A program made the position numbers and the translations under genes. DNA of 30,357 nucleotides from positions 1 to 30,357 of the forward strand of contig JAHFHC010000011.1 in NCBI GenBank assembly GCA_023247085.1. The letters are read 5' to 3'. Below, in pieces: positions 7,623 through 16,500 of the stretch (within the stretch, counting starts at the first letter, position 1; each line of letters starts with the position of its first letter). This DNA comes from Microcaldota archaeon. GTDB lineage: Archaea; Micrarchaeota; Micrarchaeia; Norongarragalinales; UBA8480. The notes beneath the pieces were generated by a model. The model was not told where the DNA came from. It was given only the letters and a program-made list of their open reading frames with translations, and searched no databases.

Positions 7623-8777
7623 TTATGGCAAGAAGTCTTGGTTCTTTATTTTTTCTGGCAAGTAAGTGTTGGAAATGTATTGCAGTGATTTGCTTGACAG
7701 TGCTTGGATTTCAGCTTTGAGTTTCTTCTCTAAAAATAAGTCGATTTCGCTTTGCCATTCTTTTGTCTTAAACCACGCGTATGCTTTCATTTCCTCTGCG
7801 CGCTTTATGTCAACTTCTTTTGCCTTAATTGTAACGTTGCGCAAGTCATAATGTTCAATGTCACTTGTGCTCATGCCTAGGAACTTCAAATCTGGACAGC
7901 CAAGTCTATTGCTTTCGTGAGCTAATGCCATTGAACCGTACTTCATAGTTGAGTAAATGTACCACCCGTATGGGTCGGAATCGGTTAAACAATAACAAGG
8001 TATTTTCAATTCTGTGCTAATGCGTTGTAGTAACCGTCTCGCTCCACGTGCGGCTTGCCCTGCAGTTGTCATTAGTAAACACTTGTTTTTCTTCCAGTAC
8101 CCGTCTTCGTTTAAACGGTCGAAAATAGCGTTTTTCTCTGCAACTAGCACATATTCGATTCCAACGTCTTTGAATTCAATTTGTTCTACAATCGAAGGCA
8201 CAGCCCAGCCGCCTGAACCCATTCTGGATAAGTCAATACTATCTACCTTGTCTCTCACGCGGTCAAGTACAGTTAAATCTCCAGCCATTCTGCCTTTAGG
8301 TTCTGCGCGTAAATGTAAGCGTTCACGAAAACTATCCATTGCTACTTCTAAATCTACAATTGCCAAGTCACTTTCTTTTTGTTCGTCAATTGTGTCTTCC
8401 TTGAATCCCTTTATAGTGCGTTTCTTAGCATAGTAAAGGTCTCGAAGAGTAGCGGTTAAGTTATTTCCAAGCAAATCTTTCTTTACATAAGATGCAACAA
8501 GCATAGTTTGCATGAACCTGCGCGCGTGTGCTACGTTAAACAAGTAACGCTTTGACATTTTGTCGCCAAGCAGAATTTTTTTCTGTTTTTCATCGAATAA
8601 AACATTAGCGCTACCGCGAACTGGGATATCAATGTGCAAGTTATCGCCTGCGTCAACTTCTTTTACAAGCTCTGAACCTAGTTGCGAGATTTTTGTTTGC
8701 ATTTCTTCGCGTTTCTCTTCAGGAGTTTGAGTTTTTGATTTATTTTCGGTTTTTGCCATGTGAATATTTTTACCCAT
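7623..8777 (-). CDS. top6A: DNA topoisomerase VI subunit A
   Basis: Catalytic subunit of the archaeal type IIB topoisomerase, homologous to Spo11. It cleaves both DNA strands through a tyrosine, leaving a covalent 5' link. The winged-helix 5Y-CAP region holds LRDLYYAKKR with the active-site tyrosine pair at 115-116. The Toprim domain follows with the metal-binding Glu in VLVAEKNAIF and the acidic TDSDPYGW motif. The length of 384 aa is typical. The first 25 residues are Lys/Glu-rich. The ATG at 8777 follows the top6B stop by 7 bp; an internal ATG at 8759 is possible. Its 3' end faces the copper island and is only one base from the end of the convergent membrane protein gene. Confidence 0.96.
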   Translation of the reverse strand: MGKNIHMAKTENKSKTQTPEEKREEMQTKISQLGSELVKEVDAGDNLHIDIPVRGSANVLFDEKQKKILLGDKMSKRYLFNVAHARRFMQTMLVASYVKKDLLGNNLTATLRDLYYAKKRTIKGFKEDTIDEQKESDLAIVDLEVAMDSFRERLHLRAEPKGRMAGDLTVLDRVRDKVDSIDLSRMGSGGWAVPSIVEQIEFKDVGIEYVLVAEKNAIFDRLNEDGYWKKNKCLLMTTAGQAARGARRLLQRISTELKIPCYCLTDSDPYGWYIYSTMKYGSMALAHESNRLGCPDLKFLGMSTSDIEHYDLRNVTIKAKEVDIKRAEEMKAYAWFKTKEWQSEIDLFLEKKLKAEIQALSSKSLQYISNTYLPEKIKNQDFLP

Positions 8778-8784
8778 GCGTAGT

Positions 8785-10431
8785 TTATTCGTCTTGAATT
8801 TCTTTTTCCGCTTCTTCGTCTAAATCTTCAACTTCTGCCTTTTCTGCTTCTTCATCCATTGCTTCCATTAAAGCGGTTCTTTTTTCCGCGATCTTGCGCA
8901 GTTTATCTTGAAGGTCTTTTTGTGGTTTGCCTGTAATGTCGTGAAGTGCTTCTGCCACTTCGCCAATGTACTTGAAAAATATTTGCCTGCGTTGCTCTTG
9001 TTCCTCTGCTTTTTGCATTGCATGAAGATAAATACTCACTTGCCGTGCGCAGTCCATAATCGCATTGCGCATCTCTTGTACGATTTCATCTTCTGGGCTT
9101 ACTGCCATTTTGCCTGCGCCAGTATAAGGCACGTGTATGCTAACTAGGTTAATGAAAATTGAAATTGGTTGATTTTCCCAGTCTTTTAAGTCATAGCGAT
9201 TCCAGTCAATATTTTTCACTGCTTCCATTGTTGCACAAGACCCAGCGTCAAATAACAATGGCGTGCGATTAGCATAGCGAAGTACTTCTGCTTTAGTTTG
9301 GCCGCCGATGTTTGCCCCGGCTTTTCCACCATATGCAATTGCTGCTTCAACTAGAAATGGAATTCCGCCCCGGAAAACTTTTGGCTTTCTTTCAATTACC
9401 TTTAGTTCGTCAGGTTGTAACAAATTCTTAAGTGACTTTTCTATGTGTGATTCGCCAATTGGAATCATGGCATCTGTTTCTGGCGCAATCCACTTTAATT
9501 TTTGAATTGTATTTACAATTTTTTCAGCTTCTGGCCACGTTAATGCGCGCGGCGCCCTGTCAAAATTGACATCTGGTATCAAAGTTGCGATTTCTTTTAC
9601 TTTATCAGCAGAGAAACGGGAAAATTCGCTGGTTAAAAATGAAGCGATTTTGCGGCTTGTGGACGCGTGTGCCATTTCAATTAAATCTGAAGTTGTAATG
9701 CCCAGCGGATGAGGCTGCACTGCCTTTGGCTTTGCTGGAACTTCTTTCACCGCACGTGGAAATACGATGACTTCTTTGTTTGGCTCAACTAGCGTAATTT
9801 GGCAGTGCGGGTTAGCAAGGGCAGTGCGGCGCAAGTATTCATAAACACTGTACTCGCTTCGATTGTAAGTAACTTCAGAAAATTCAAATTCAATGCGTAT
9901 TCCCCTGTAATTTTTTGAATATTCTTTTTCATTTATTATAACCGGCGAGTTGCTCTTGACGTCAATTGCCAAGTCGCACTCGTATACTTTGTGATCGCCA
10001 ATACCGCTCTTAACGTGGGTATTTTTTCCAGTTGTTAGTTGTGAGAATAGCACTGCATACGAAATTCCAATTCCCTGTTGCCCGCGTTTTTGTTTCATCT
10101 GGTGAAACTTTGTACCAGCCAGTAGTTTCCCAAATGCTTGGCCAATATTTTTCTTTGGCACTCCAGTCCCATTATCTTCAGTTATAACTTTTATATGCCC
10201 GTCTGGCAACTCTTGTATCTCCACGTAAATATCCGGCAATACCCCTGCCTCTTCAGCAGCGTCTAAACTATTGCTAATTGCCTCGTGAATAATTGTGGTT
10301 AACGAACGCACTTTTCCAGAATATCCTAACATTTGCCTGTTGCGTTTGAAGAACTCGGCAACTGAGTATTCCTTGAACTCCTTTGAAAGTTGTTCTTCTG
10401 TTGGTAACGGTGGTTGTTTTACTTCTGTCAT
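8785..10431 (-). CDS. top6B: DNA topoisomerase VI subunit B
   Basis: ATPase subunit of topoisomerase VI, which gates strand passage. The N-terminal GHKL (Bergerat) ATPase is clear: N-box [15 protein letters not shown] at about 50-64, DNGTGVP for the G1 box, and [11 protein letters not shown] for G2. The transducer domain follows, with a conserved Lys-containing TTGKN loop. The C-terminus ends in an acidic tail rich in Glu and Asp. At 548 aa it is in the usual range. It lies 6 bp after the KH-domain gene and 7 bp before top6A. The B-A pair next to RIO1 and translation factors is a long-known conserved archaeal arrangement. Confidence 0.96.
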   Translation of the reverse strand: MTEVKQPPLPTEEQLSKEFKEYSVAEFFKRNRQMLGYSGKVRSLTTIIHEAISNSLDAAEEAGVLPDIYVEIQELPDGHIKVITEDNGTGVPKKNIGQAFGKLLAGTKFHQMKQKRGQQGIGISYAVLFSQLTTGKNTHVKSGIGDHKVYECDLAIDVKSNSPVIINEKEYSKNYRGIRIEFEFSEVTYNRSEYSVYEYLRRTALANPHCQITLVEPNKEVIVFPRAVKEVPAKPKAVQPHPLGITTSDLIEMAHASTSRKIASFLTSEFSRFSADKVKEIATLIPDVNFDRAPRALTWPEAEKIVNTIQKLKWIAPETDAMIPIGESHIEKSLKNLLQPDELKVIERKPKVFRGGIPFLVEAAIAYGGKAGANIGGQTKAEVLRYANRTPLLFDAGSCATMEAVKNIDWNRYDLKDWENQPISIFINLVSIHVPYTGAGKMAVSPEDEIVQEMRNAIMDCARQVSIYLHAMQKAEEQEQRRQIFFKYIGEVAEALHDITGKPQKDLQDKLRKIAEKRTALMEAMDEEAEKAEVEDLDEEAEKEIQDE

Positions 10432-10437
10432 GAATTA

Positions 10438-10953
10438 TCAATTCTCTGCTGTATTTTGAGACTCTAAGAATCGGTAAACGCTTTCGTGGGGTGACCCTTC
10501 TAAAAGGCGGATAATCGCTTCTTTTGCATTTTGCAAGCCCTGGAATTTCCCAATAATTGAAACGTTATTTGTTAAGTTCGAAACCATTATATGTGTGTCG
10601 CTTAACTCTTCCAGTTTCTTCTTTGCCTTACCGCCTTCGCCAATTATTCTAGACTTAGCGCGTTCAATGCCTTTTTCTTTTCTTCGAAAGGCACTTTCTA
10701 AATCAACTGTTTCAATGAAGTATTCGTCAGAAAACAATTTATATGCGTGTTTTGGCTCAAAACCATAAATTAATGCTTTTATCACTTGTTCAGCGATCCA
10801 TTCAGCCCCGCCTTTTTCCTCATCTTTAGCGCTTATTTCAATTTCGTCGTTCGTCTTTATTTTGAGGTAGACTTCGCCGCGTTCTTCAACTTCTTTTAAA
10901 ACGCCTGCAGTGAGGTGCCGTTTGCTTGACTTTGAAATTTTAAATGCGCGCAT
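10438..10953 (-). CDS. Archaeal Dim2/Pno1-like KH-domain ribosome biogenesis protein
   Basis: A 171-aa RNA-binding protein with two KH-type modules. The second holds the GxxG loop in RIIGEGGKAKKKLEEL, after ERAKS. In eukaryotes Pno1/Dim2 helps 18S rRNA maturation, and the archaeal homologue binds the 3' end region of 16S rRNA and aIF2-alpha. Its place beside RIO1, aIF1A and aIF2-beta fits a small-subunit maturation role. A TTATAAAAT box near 11000 gives it its own promoter after a 124-bp gap from rio1. The start is the ATG at 10953, and the stop is 6 bp before top6B. Confidence 0.88.
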   Translation of the reverse strand: MRAFKISKSSKRHLTAGVLKEVEERGEVYLKIKTNDEIEISAKDEEKGGAEWIAEQVIKALIYGFEPKHAYKLFSDEYFIETVDLESAFRRKEKGIERAKSRIIGEGGKAKKKLEELSDTHIMVSNLTNNVSIIGKFQGLQNAKEAIIRLLEGSPHESVYRFLESQNTAEN

Positions 10954-11077
10954 AAAACAAAAACTCTCGATTAATTGATTCTTATTGACTAATTTTATAA
11001 TTTTTTTAATTACTAATTGTTTTTTTATTGTTTAATATTATTATTTATTTTTCTGGGCAGTTGTAGCAATGTAGCGT
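10954..11077 (-). promoter_or_regulatory. AT-rich spacer with promoter for the dim2-top6B-top6A unit
   Basis: This 124-bp gap separates the translation-factor half of the cluster from dim2-top6. It is almost entirely A and T. On the minus strand the best TATA-like box is TTATAAAAT at about 11001-10993, which would start transcription near 10970 and leave a short leader before the ATG at 10953. No RNA gene is visible here. Confidence 0.45.
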
Positions 11078-11836
11078 CTATTGTTTTAAAACGCTTGCCA
11101 TAACTTCTTTTTCCGAAGTGTCAACGCCGTTTTTTGCGAAGAATTTTGCAATGTTTCGACAATCTGCTTCTAGGAATTGCCTTGCTAGCGGGTGTTCTTT
11201 TTTCACACTTTGCGCCCAGTCGATTAACCAAACTCGTTCTCCGTCGGTTAAAATGTTAAATTCATTTAAGTCTGCATGCACGTAACCTTTTCTCCACAGT
11301 TTAGCCATATTGTCAACTATTTTTTCAAACAATTTGCTCACGTCAACTTCTTCTAGTGGTAATTCTTTCAACCGTGAATACGGTACCCCCTTTTCGCCCA
11401 GGAATTGCATCACAACTATGTTATCGCGTTGCTTTAATGGAACCGGTGCAGATACCCCTGCGCTTTGACACGCTTTAAGATTAGAATATTCTTTTCTTGC
11501 CCATAGTTTTACAAGTGAACGGTAATTCATGCGAAGTGACGGAAAACGAGGATCGCCTTCAATATACTTAATCATACTGCGCTTGAGAAAAGAAGAAGTT
11601 TCATACTTGAAAATTTTAACTGCCACGTCGCCATTTGGTGACCTTGCTTTAAACACAACTGCTTCCTTGCCTTCAGAAATTGGGTAATCTAAACCGCTAA
11701 TTACTTTAGCATTTTTCAAAAAACTGATTACGTAAATGGTTTTGTCATCAAGCACGTGCCCAGCTATCTTGTTTACTCCGTGTAATATTTTATCCTCGCG
11801 CTTCGGGCGCTTGCGCTTTTCTAATCGTCTAGCCAT
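11078..11836 (-). CDS. rio1: RIO1-type atypical serine protein kinase
   Basis: Atypical kinase/ATPase of the RIO family, involved in late small ribosomal subunit maturation. Visible motifs: glycine-poor nucleotide loop ISEGKEAVVFKA, the Lys of VAVKIF, the catalytic loop YVHADLNEFNIL (Asp and Asn), and the metal-binding LIDWAQSV. The RIO1-type flexible loop after the Lys strand contains FLKRSMIKYIEGDPRF. At 252 aa it is a normal archaeal length. The very basic N-terminus (RRLEKRKRPKRED) probably contacts rRNA. It begins 7 bp after aIF1A, so it is co-transcribed with it. Confidence 0.95.
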   Translation of the reverse strand: MARRLEKRKRPKREDKILHGVNKIAGHVLDDKTIYVISFLKNAKVISGLDYPISEGKEAVVFKARSPNGDVAVKIFKYETSSFLKRSMIKYIEGDPRFPSLRMNYRSLVKLWARKEYSNLKACQSAGVSAPVPLKQRDNIVVMQFLGEKGVPYSRLKELPLEEVDVSKLFEKIVDNMAKLWRKGYVHADLNEFNILTDGERVWLIDWAQSVKKEHPLARQFLEADCRNIAKFFAKNGVDTSEKEVMASVLKQ

Positions 11837-11843
11837 AATTAGT

Positions 11844-12146
11844 CTACGTTTTAATTATTCCCATTCGCTTGAGGTTGTCCGCTTGTGATTTTGTATACCT
11901 ATAAGCAATGTCCGCTTTTTCATTTGGTTCAATTGACCATGGCTCAACTAGCACGTAGTCTCCTTCAATTACCCAAATGTGTTTTTTGATTTTGCCAGGT
12001 ACCCTGCACATTCGTTCTTTGCCGTCAACGCATTGTACGGTCATGCGCGCCCCGCCCATTAATTGCGTAACTACGCCGAGAACTTCGCCTTTTCTAGGTA
12101 AGCGCACTCTTGCTTCTGTTTGTCCGGTTGGTCCATTATAAGTCAT
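11844..12146 (-). CDS. eif1A: Translation initiation factor 1A
   Basis: A 100-aa OB-fold factor of the IF1/eIF1A family that occupies the A-site of the small subunit during initiation. The OB core runs from about residue 18 to 80, including EVLGVVTQLMGGARM and RVPGKIKKHIWVIEGDYVLV, which are characteristic of the archaeal and eukaryotic factor. It lies 3 bp after aIF2-beta and 7 bp before rio1, within a translation initiation and ribosome maturation operon. Confidence 0.95.
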   Translation of the reverse strand: MTYNGPTGQTEARVRLPRKGEVLGVVTQLMGGARMTVQCVDGKERMCRVPGKIKKHIWVIEGDYVLVEPWSIEPNEKADIAYRYTKSQADNLKRMGIIKT

Positions 12147-12149
12147 TTT

Positions 12150-12572
12150 TTATTCACGCACTGGATTAACTGCACCGCATGCTTCACATTTCAAAACTTT
12201 ACCATGTCGCTCGCCAGTTGACTGTAAGTGAGTGTCTGGCTTTCCACATTGAGAGCAAAGCACTTGTGTTTTGCAGTATAAATTTAATTTTTCGTTTACT
12301 TGTTTATCGCGAAACTTTCCATGTAAAAGTAATCTCCCGCCTTGTTGTAGTTCTCCTGGAACCGCAAGTTCCTTGAATAGAAATTTAGAAACTTCTTCTG
12401 GCTTACGGCGTAATTTAGAACACGCGTTTTCAAAATTTTTCACAATTGTTTTACTGCCTTGATTTAACACTTCAACAATCGGGCACTCAAATCGCTCGCC
12501 TGTAAAAGTGTTTTTTTTCGGCAACTTTGCATACAAATTATCCAGTAAAGCTTCGTAGTTATAATTACTCAT
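12150..12572 (-). CDS. eif2B: Translation initiation factor 2 subunit beta
   Basis: Beta subunit of the heterotrimeric aIF2, which delivers initiator Met-tRNA to the small subunit. The N-terminal helix NYEALLDNLYAKLP matches the gamma-binding helix of the family. A central alpha-beta domain follows, and the C-terminal zinc ribbon shows CSQCGKPDT then CEACGA. The ATG at 12572 is preferred over a GTG at 12590: a TTTATTAA box at 12605-12598 lies about 29 nt upstream of it, so the GTG would fall before the likely transcription start. The length of 140 aa is typical. Confidence 0.93.
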   Translation of the reverse strand: MSNYNYEALLDNLYAKLPKKNTFTGERFECPIVEVLNQGSKTIVKNFENACSKLRRKPEEVSKFLFKELAVPGELQQGGRLLLHGKFRDKQVNEKLNLYCKTQVLCSQCGKPDTHLQSTGERHGKVLKCEACGAVNPVRE

Positions 12573-12655
12573 AGCTAACAAGTTAGACACTCGGTTATTA
12601 ATAAAGGTCGACTATTTTTTTTCCACTGGAGATTTTGCGATTGGCGGTTCGGTCT

Positions 12656-13456
12656 TTAAAGAAGCATGGCAATCCCAATTCCGAGTAGTGTTCCGAGTGT
12701 TATTGGCGGTAGTGCCGGCCAGTAGCCACGGTGTTTTTCAAGGAACCACAACAATATCCCAATGCCTAAAATTGATCCAATTAAACCAAACACTGCAGGT
12801 AACGAAAAGAGCAATATTTTTATTCCAACTTTATTAGCAGCTACGATTAACATAGCTGGAATAACTAAGTCGCCTGTGCCGAGCTCGAGTTTTTCTTTGT
12901 TTCCCGTAATCTTCAATGAAAAAGCAGCTTCACGTTGGTTTAAATTTTTCGCAAGTGTCACCATGTGCTTAGTGTAAAAAACAGCAACTACGTCGTAAAT
13001 TGCAAGTAAAGTTGCTAATATTGCGGCTGGTAAAACATCCAAGCTAGAGCCAAGTAATGCGCCAACTACAATTACTGTTGCGATTAAGAAGTATTGCCGT
13101 GTTTCGGGCCACTTTAGCCTAATTGCAATTCCAATTATGGCTACGATTTCTGGAATTGGAAATGCGAAAAATAAAGCAAGGAGAAGTTGAATTGCTGTGA
13201 ATTGCATTAGTAACTCGAGCAAGCGGAATAATATTTTGCCTTTATAGTATTTTAGCACCACTAGGAGAATAACAGCGAATACAACTATTGTTGCAAATAA
13301 AATGAAAGAGTTGTCTGTACTAGCGGAGTTTTGTACAAATGAAACTGATTGTTGAATAAACTTTGTACCAAGGAGCAAAGCAGCTATTTGTACAAATGCG
13401 AATATCAAAAAAGTTTTTGTAATTACTTGTTTCAAAAAGACAAAACCGCCGTACAA
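12656..13456 (-). CDS. Presenilin/signal peptide peptidase-type intramembrane aspartyl protease
   Basis: A polytopic protein of 266 aa with about nine hydrophobic segments. The three signatures of family A22 are all present: YD at 154-155 within LAIYDVVAVF, GTGD at 193-196 within LGTGDLVIP, and PALP at 247-250. The two Asp residues form the active site inside the membrane. Archaeal homologues are the structural models for human presenilin. Likely substrates are signal peptide remnants or other membrane helices, but none can be named here. The start is uncertain: no ATG is present near the beginning. The TTG at 13456 is used, and a TTG at 13435 preceded by GGCGGT is an alternative. It lies between mcm and aIF2-beta. 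Confidence 0.92.
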   Translation of the reverse strand: MYGGFVFLKQVITKTFLIFAFVQIAALLLGTKFIQQSVSFVQNSASTDNSFILFATIVVFAVILLVVLKYYKGKILFRLLELLMQFTAIQLLLALFFAFPIPEIVAIIGIAIRLKWPETRQYFLIATVIVVGALLGSSLDVLPAAILATLLAIYDVVAVFYTKHMVTLAKNLNQREAAFSLKITGNKEKLELGTGDLVIPAMLIVAANKVGIKILLFSLPAVFGLIGSILGIGILLWFLEKHRGYWPALPPITLGTLLGIGIAMLL

Positions 13457-13527
13457 TTGTAGACTATAATCAGATAAAAAGAGATGAGTCGACTGACCAG
13501 CTTAACGAAATTTGCTTATGTGGGCTT

Positions 13528-16500
13528 TCACCAGTCTGTTTTCTTTCTTGCTGTTTTAACTTGTCCTGGTCGTGGTTCGTATAAGTCGCCTTGTCGTTTT
13601 AAGTCGTCTATCATTTTTCGGCAAGATGGTTCGTCTATGTTAACTGCTGCGCATTCTTTTACTACGTCGTCAACTTCCACTACGTCGAATTGTTTTTCGA
13701 GGCTGTTGATGACGTTGATTAGTGTACGTAGCTTGTCGACTTTGCTCTTGGGCTGGCCGATGTTTACTATGTCTGAGTCAATTACGCCTGTTTCTTTGTC
13801 CATGAAAATGTCATGTAGGACAAACGAGACAAGTCCAATTGCGCGTTCAGCGTCTTGTAGTTCAACTTTTTGTGATAGGCGGACTTTTGCGCTTGCTTCT
13901 GCTAGTCGGATGACTCCTTCAACTTGGCGGGCGGTTATTGGAAATGTGTTGCTTTTTTTGCCAAGTTGGCGTAAGTCAATGTAAAATTCTTTGATTTTGT
14001 CAATTGCTTCTGGGGTTAATTGTGGAAACACGGTTCGTCGAGCGTATGCGACGTATTTGCGGAGGAATTCAGGTTCAAGTGGGGCAAGTATTTCGCTGTC
14101 AACTGGCACTTTTTCTTTTGATGCGCCAAGCGTGTGTCCAAGTACAATGTGTTCAACTAACTTGCGGTCATGTGCTTCGTCTAAAATATCTCTAATAGCG
14201 AATATCAAGTCAAACCTGCTGATGAGGGTAGCTGGGATGTCGAATTGCGTTGCTGGTGGAGTGTTTGGGTCAAATCTGCCAAATTTAGGGTTTGCAGCTG
14301 CAAGTATAGCTGCCTTGGTTTGAAAAGTTGTTACCATTCCCGCTTTTGCGATGCTGATTTTTTGCTGTTCCATTGCTTCGTGAAGTGCACTGCGGTCGTC
14401 GTCGGACATTTTGTCAAACTCGTCCATTAGCACCATTCCGCCTGAAGCAAGTACCATTGCACCTGCCTTGAGAATCCACCCGCCAGTTAACTCGTCTTTT
14501 TCAGCTGAGGCTGTGTTATGAACCAGTAATCCATTTGCCAGGAATGCGTGTTGTCCTGGAATTGTGAAGTCATATACCCATTCGCTTTTCGGTGGCCGAC
14601 GTTCTAGATTAGCTACGTGTTCCCATTGCACATCTGTTTCTGAGAGTACTTTGAGTATATTTGCTTCTGGCGCGTCGCATTGCTGTTCTAAAAATTCGGC
14701 TATTTTAGACAAATATCGCCGTGATGGAAGGCAAGGGCTTGTGTTTCGTATATGCGTCCATGAAATTATTGACTGTGGAATGTGATAACGCTGCCTTAGA
14801 ACTTGTAGCCACGTTGTTATAGGTAGCACATCTACATTTGTGTTGGACTTGGTCTGAACTGATAGTAAGTTTTCGAGTTTTGCTTGTTTTTCTTTTCTCC
14901 AGAAGCCAATGTTCTTTGCATATGCTTCGAAGTTTTCTTTGCCGCGTATCTCTAGTTGGTATTGTAATTGCTTTGTTTCTACTTTTTTGCTTTGAATTAC
15001 GCTTATTTTGCCACGTTTGTCCCTTATTCGCAGTTTTGCAGTTACCCCGAACCATTCAAACAAGATTAGTAATTTCCTAGCGGCTTTTTTGCTTGCTGTT
15101 GTTAAGCCAATTGACGCTGACCCGTGTTTTGGCAGTGCAACATAGCCATCAGTGTCCATCCAGCCGCGTATAAACGCCGCTACGTTTTCTACCCCGCTTT
15201 GGGTTATTGACGGCGGTAAGTCAATTAAGTGTGATTTTTCTCCAGCTGGTGCGCCTAGCTTTGTAAAGATGTCTCGAATCACAGTTGAAGCGACTCGGAG
15301 TTGTGGCGTCTTATTTTCGTAGGAAAATACGTTTGGAGTTACTGTAAATTCTTCTTTGAATAATTTGCATAAGTATTTCAAATAAGGCACTGAACTTGAA
15401 GTTATTCTGATGCCGCCGTGTTTTCCAACGGCTAAATCGCCGTCTCCGGCAACTACTCCTGCTAAGTAAGCTATTTTTGGTGTTAGGGTCAACGGGATTG
15501 AAACGTAGCTTCCTGCGCCGGTTTCAAGTTTTGTCACTTGTTCGAGTAATTTGTTTTCCGTTATTTCGGCTTCTTTACACATTGAACGTAGTAAATCAAG
15601 TGGGATTCTATGATTTGTCAAGCGGTATGCGTAGAGCAAGTCTCGAGTTATACCATAAGTTGAAGCTACGTTTTGCAGCGAGCCTTTTTTCTTTGCTATT
15701 TTATCCGTTACATTTGTAAAGAACGGCGTAATCGAGTTAGCTATATATATATTTGGAGAATAAACAAGTGGAAGCAAGTGCGTTGGTTTGCCTTTTAGGG
15801 CTGGGTGTGCGCGTGAAGATGCTATCCATTCACTTCCAGTTAATTCGCCTGATTTTTTCCATTTTATCTCGCTGTTTTCAAACACTAATATTGGCGTGGC
15901 AGTTGTTAGCGCGAGGTGTTTTCCGCGGCTAGTTGTTAAGCCAATCATTTCTTGCGGCGCCTTAATTTTCCAAATCTTCGTGGCAGGTGCAAAACCAGTT
16001 TTAAGTTGGTCAAGATCAAGTGTAGCCACTTTGAGATTTGCTTCGTTTGAAAACGCTCCTGGTTCTTCTTCTGTGCTGTCTTCATTTTTAAATTTAGCTT
16101 CAATCAATTGTCCAATTTCATGTAACCCCGCATCGTTTAACTCAACTAGCGAATCGCCTTCTACACAAAGACCAACGCCCGAGGTTCCTTTTCCACTTGT
16201 GAAAACTGCTTTAGGCGCCAAGCGTACAATATATTGTAAAATCGCGCTTTTTCCGATTCCGGGGTCTCCTATAAGCAAAATGTGCGTGTCGTTTCGAATA
16301 GTATGGCCATCTGGAAGTCTTTTGTTGGGTGTACCGCCAAATAGTTGAAGGGCAACTGCTTGTTTTAATTCATTATAACCATAAATGCTCGGAGCAATGC
16401 TCTTGTTGATTTTTTCAAACACATCTGCTTTGCTTGCAAGTTCCTTTATACGTTGTTCTTCTTCTTTTGAAATTTCAATTTCTTCAAACTCCTGTTGCAT

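Noticed and set aside
14705-15080. Several 60-116-codon ORFs antisense or out of frame within the intein
   Set aside because: Shadows of the mcm/intein frame, without ribosome binding sites or recognisable domains.
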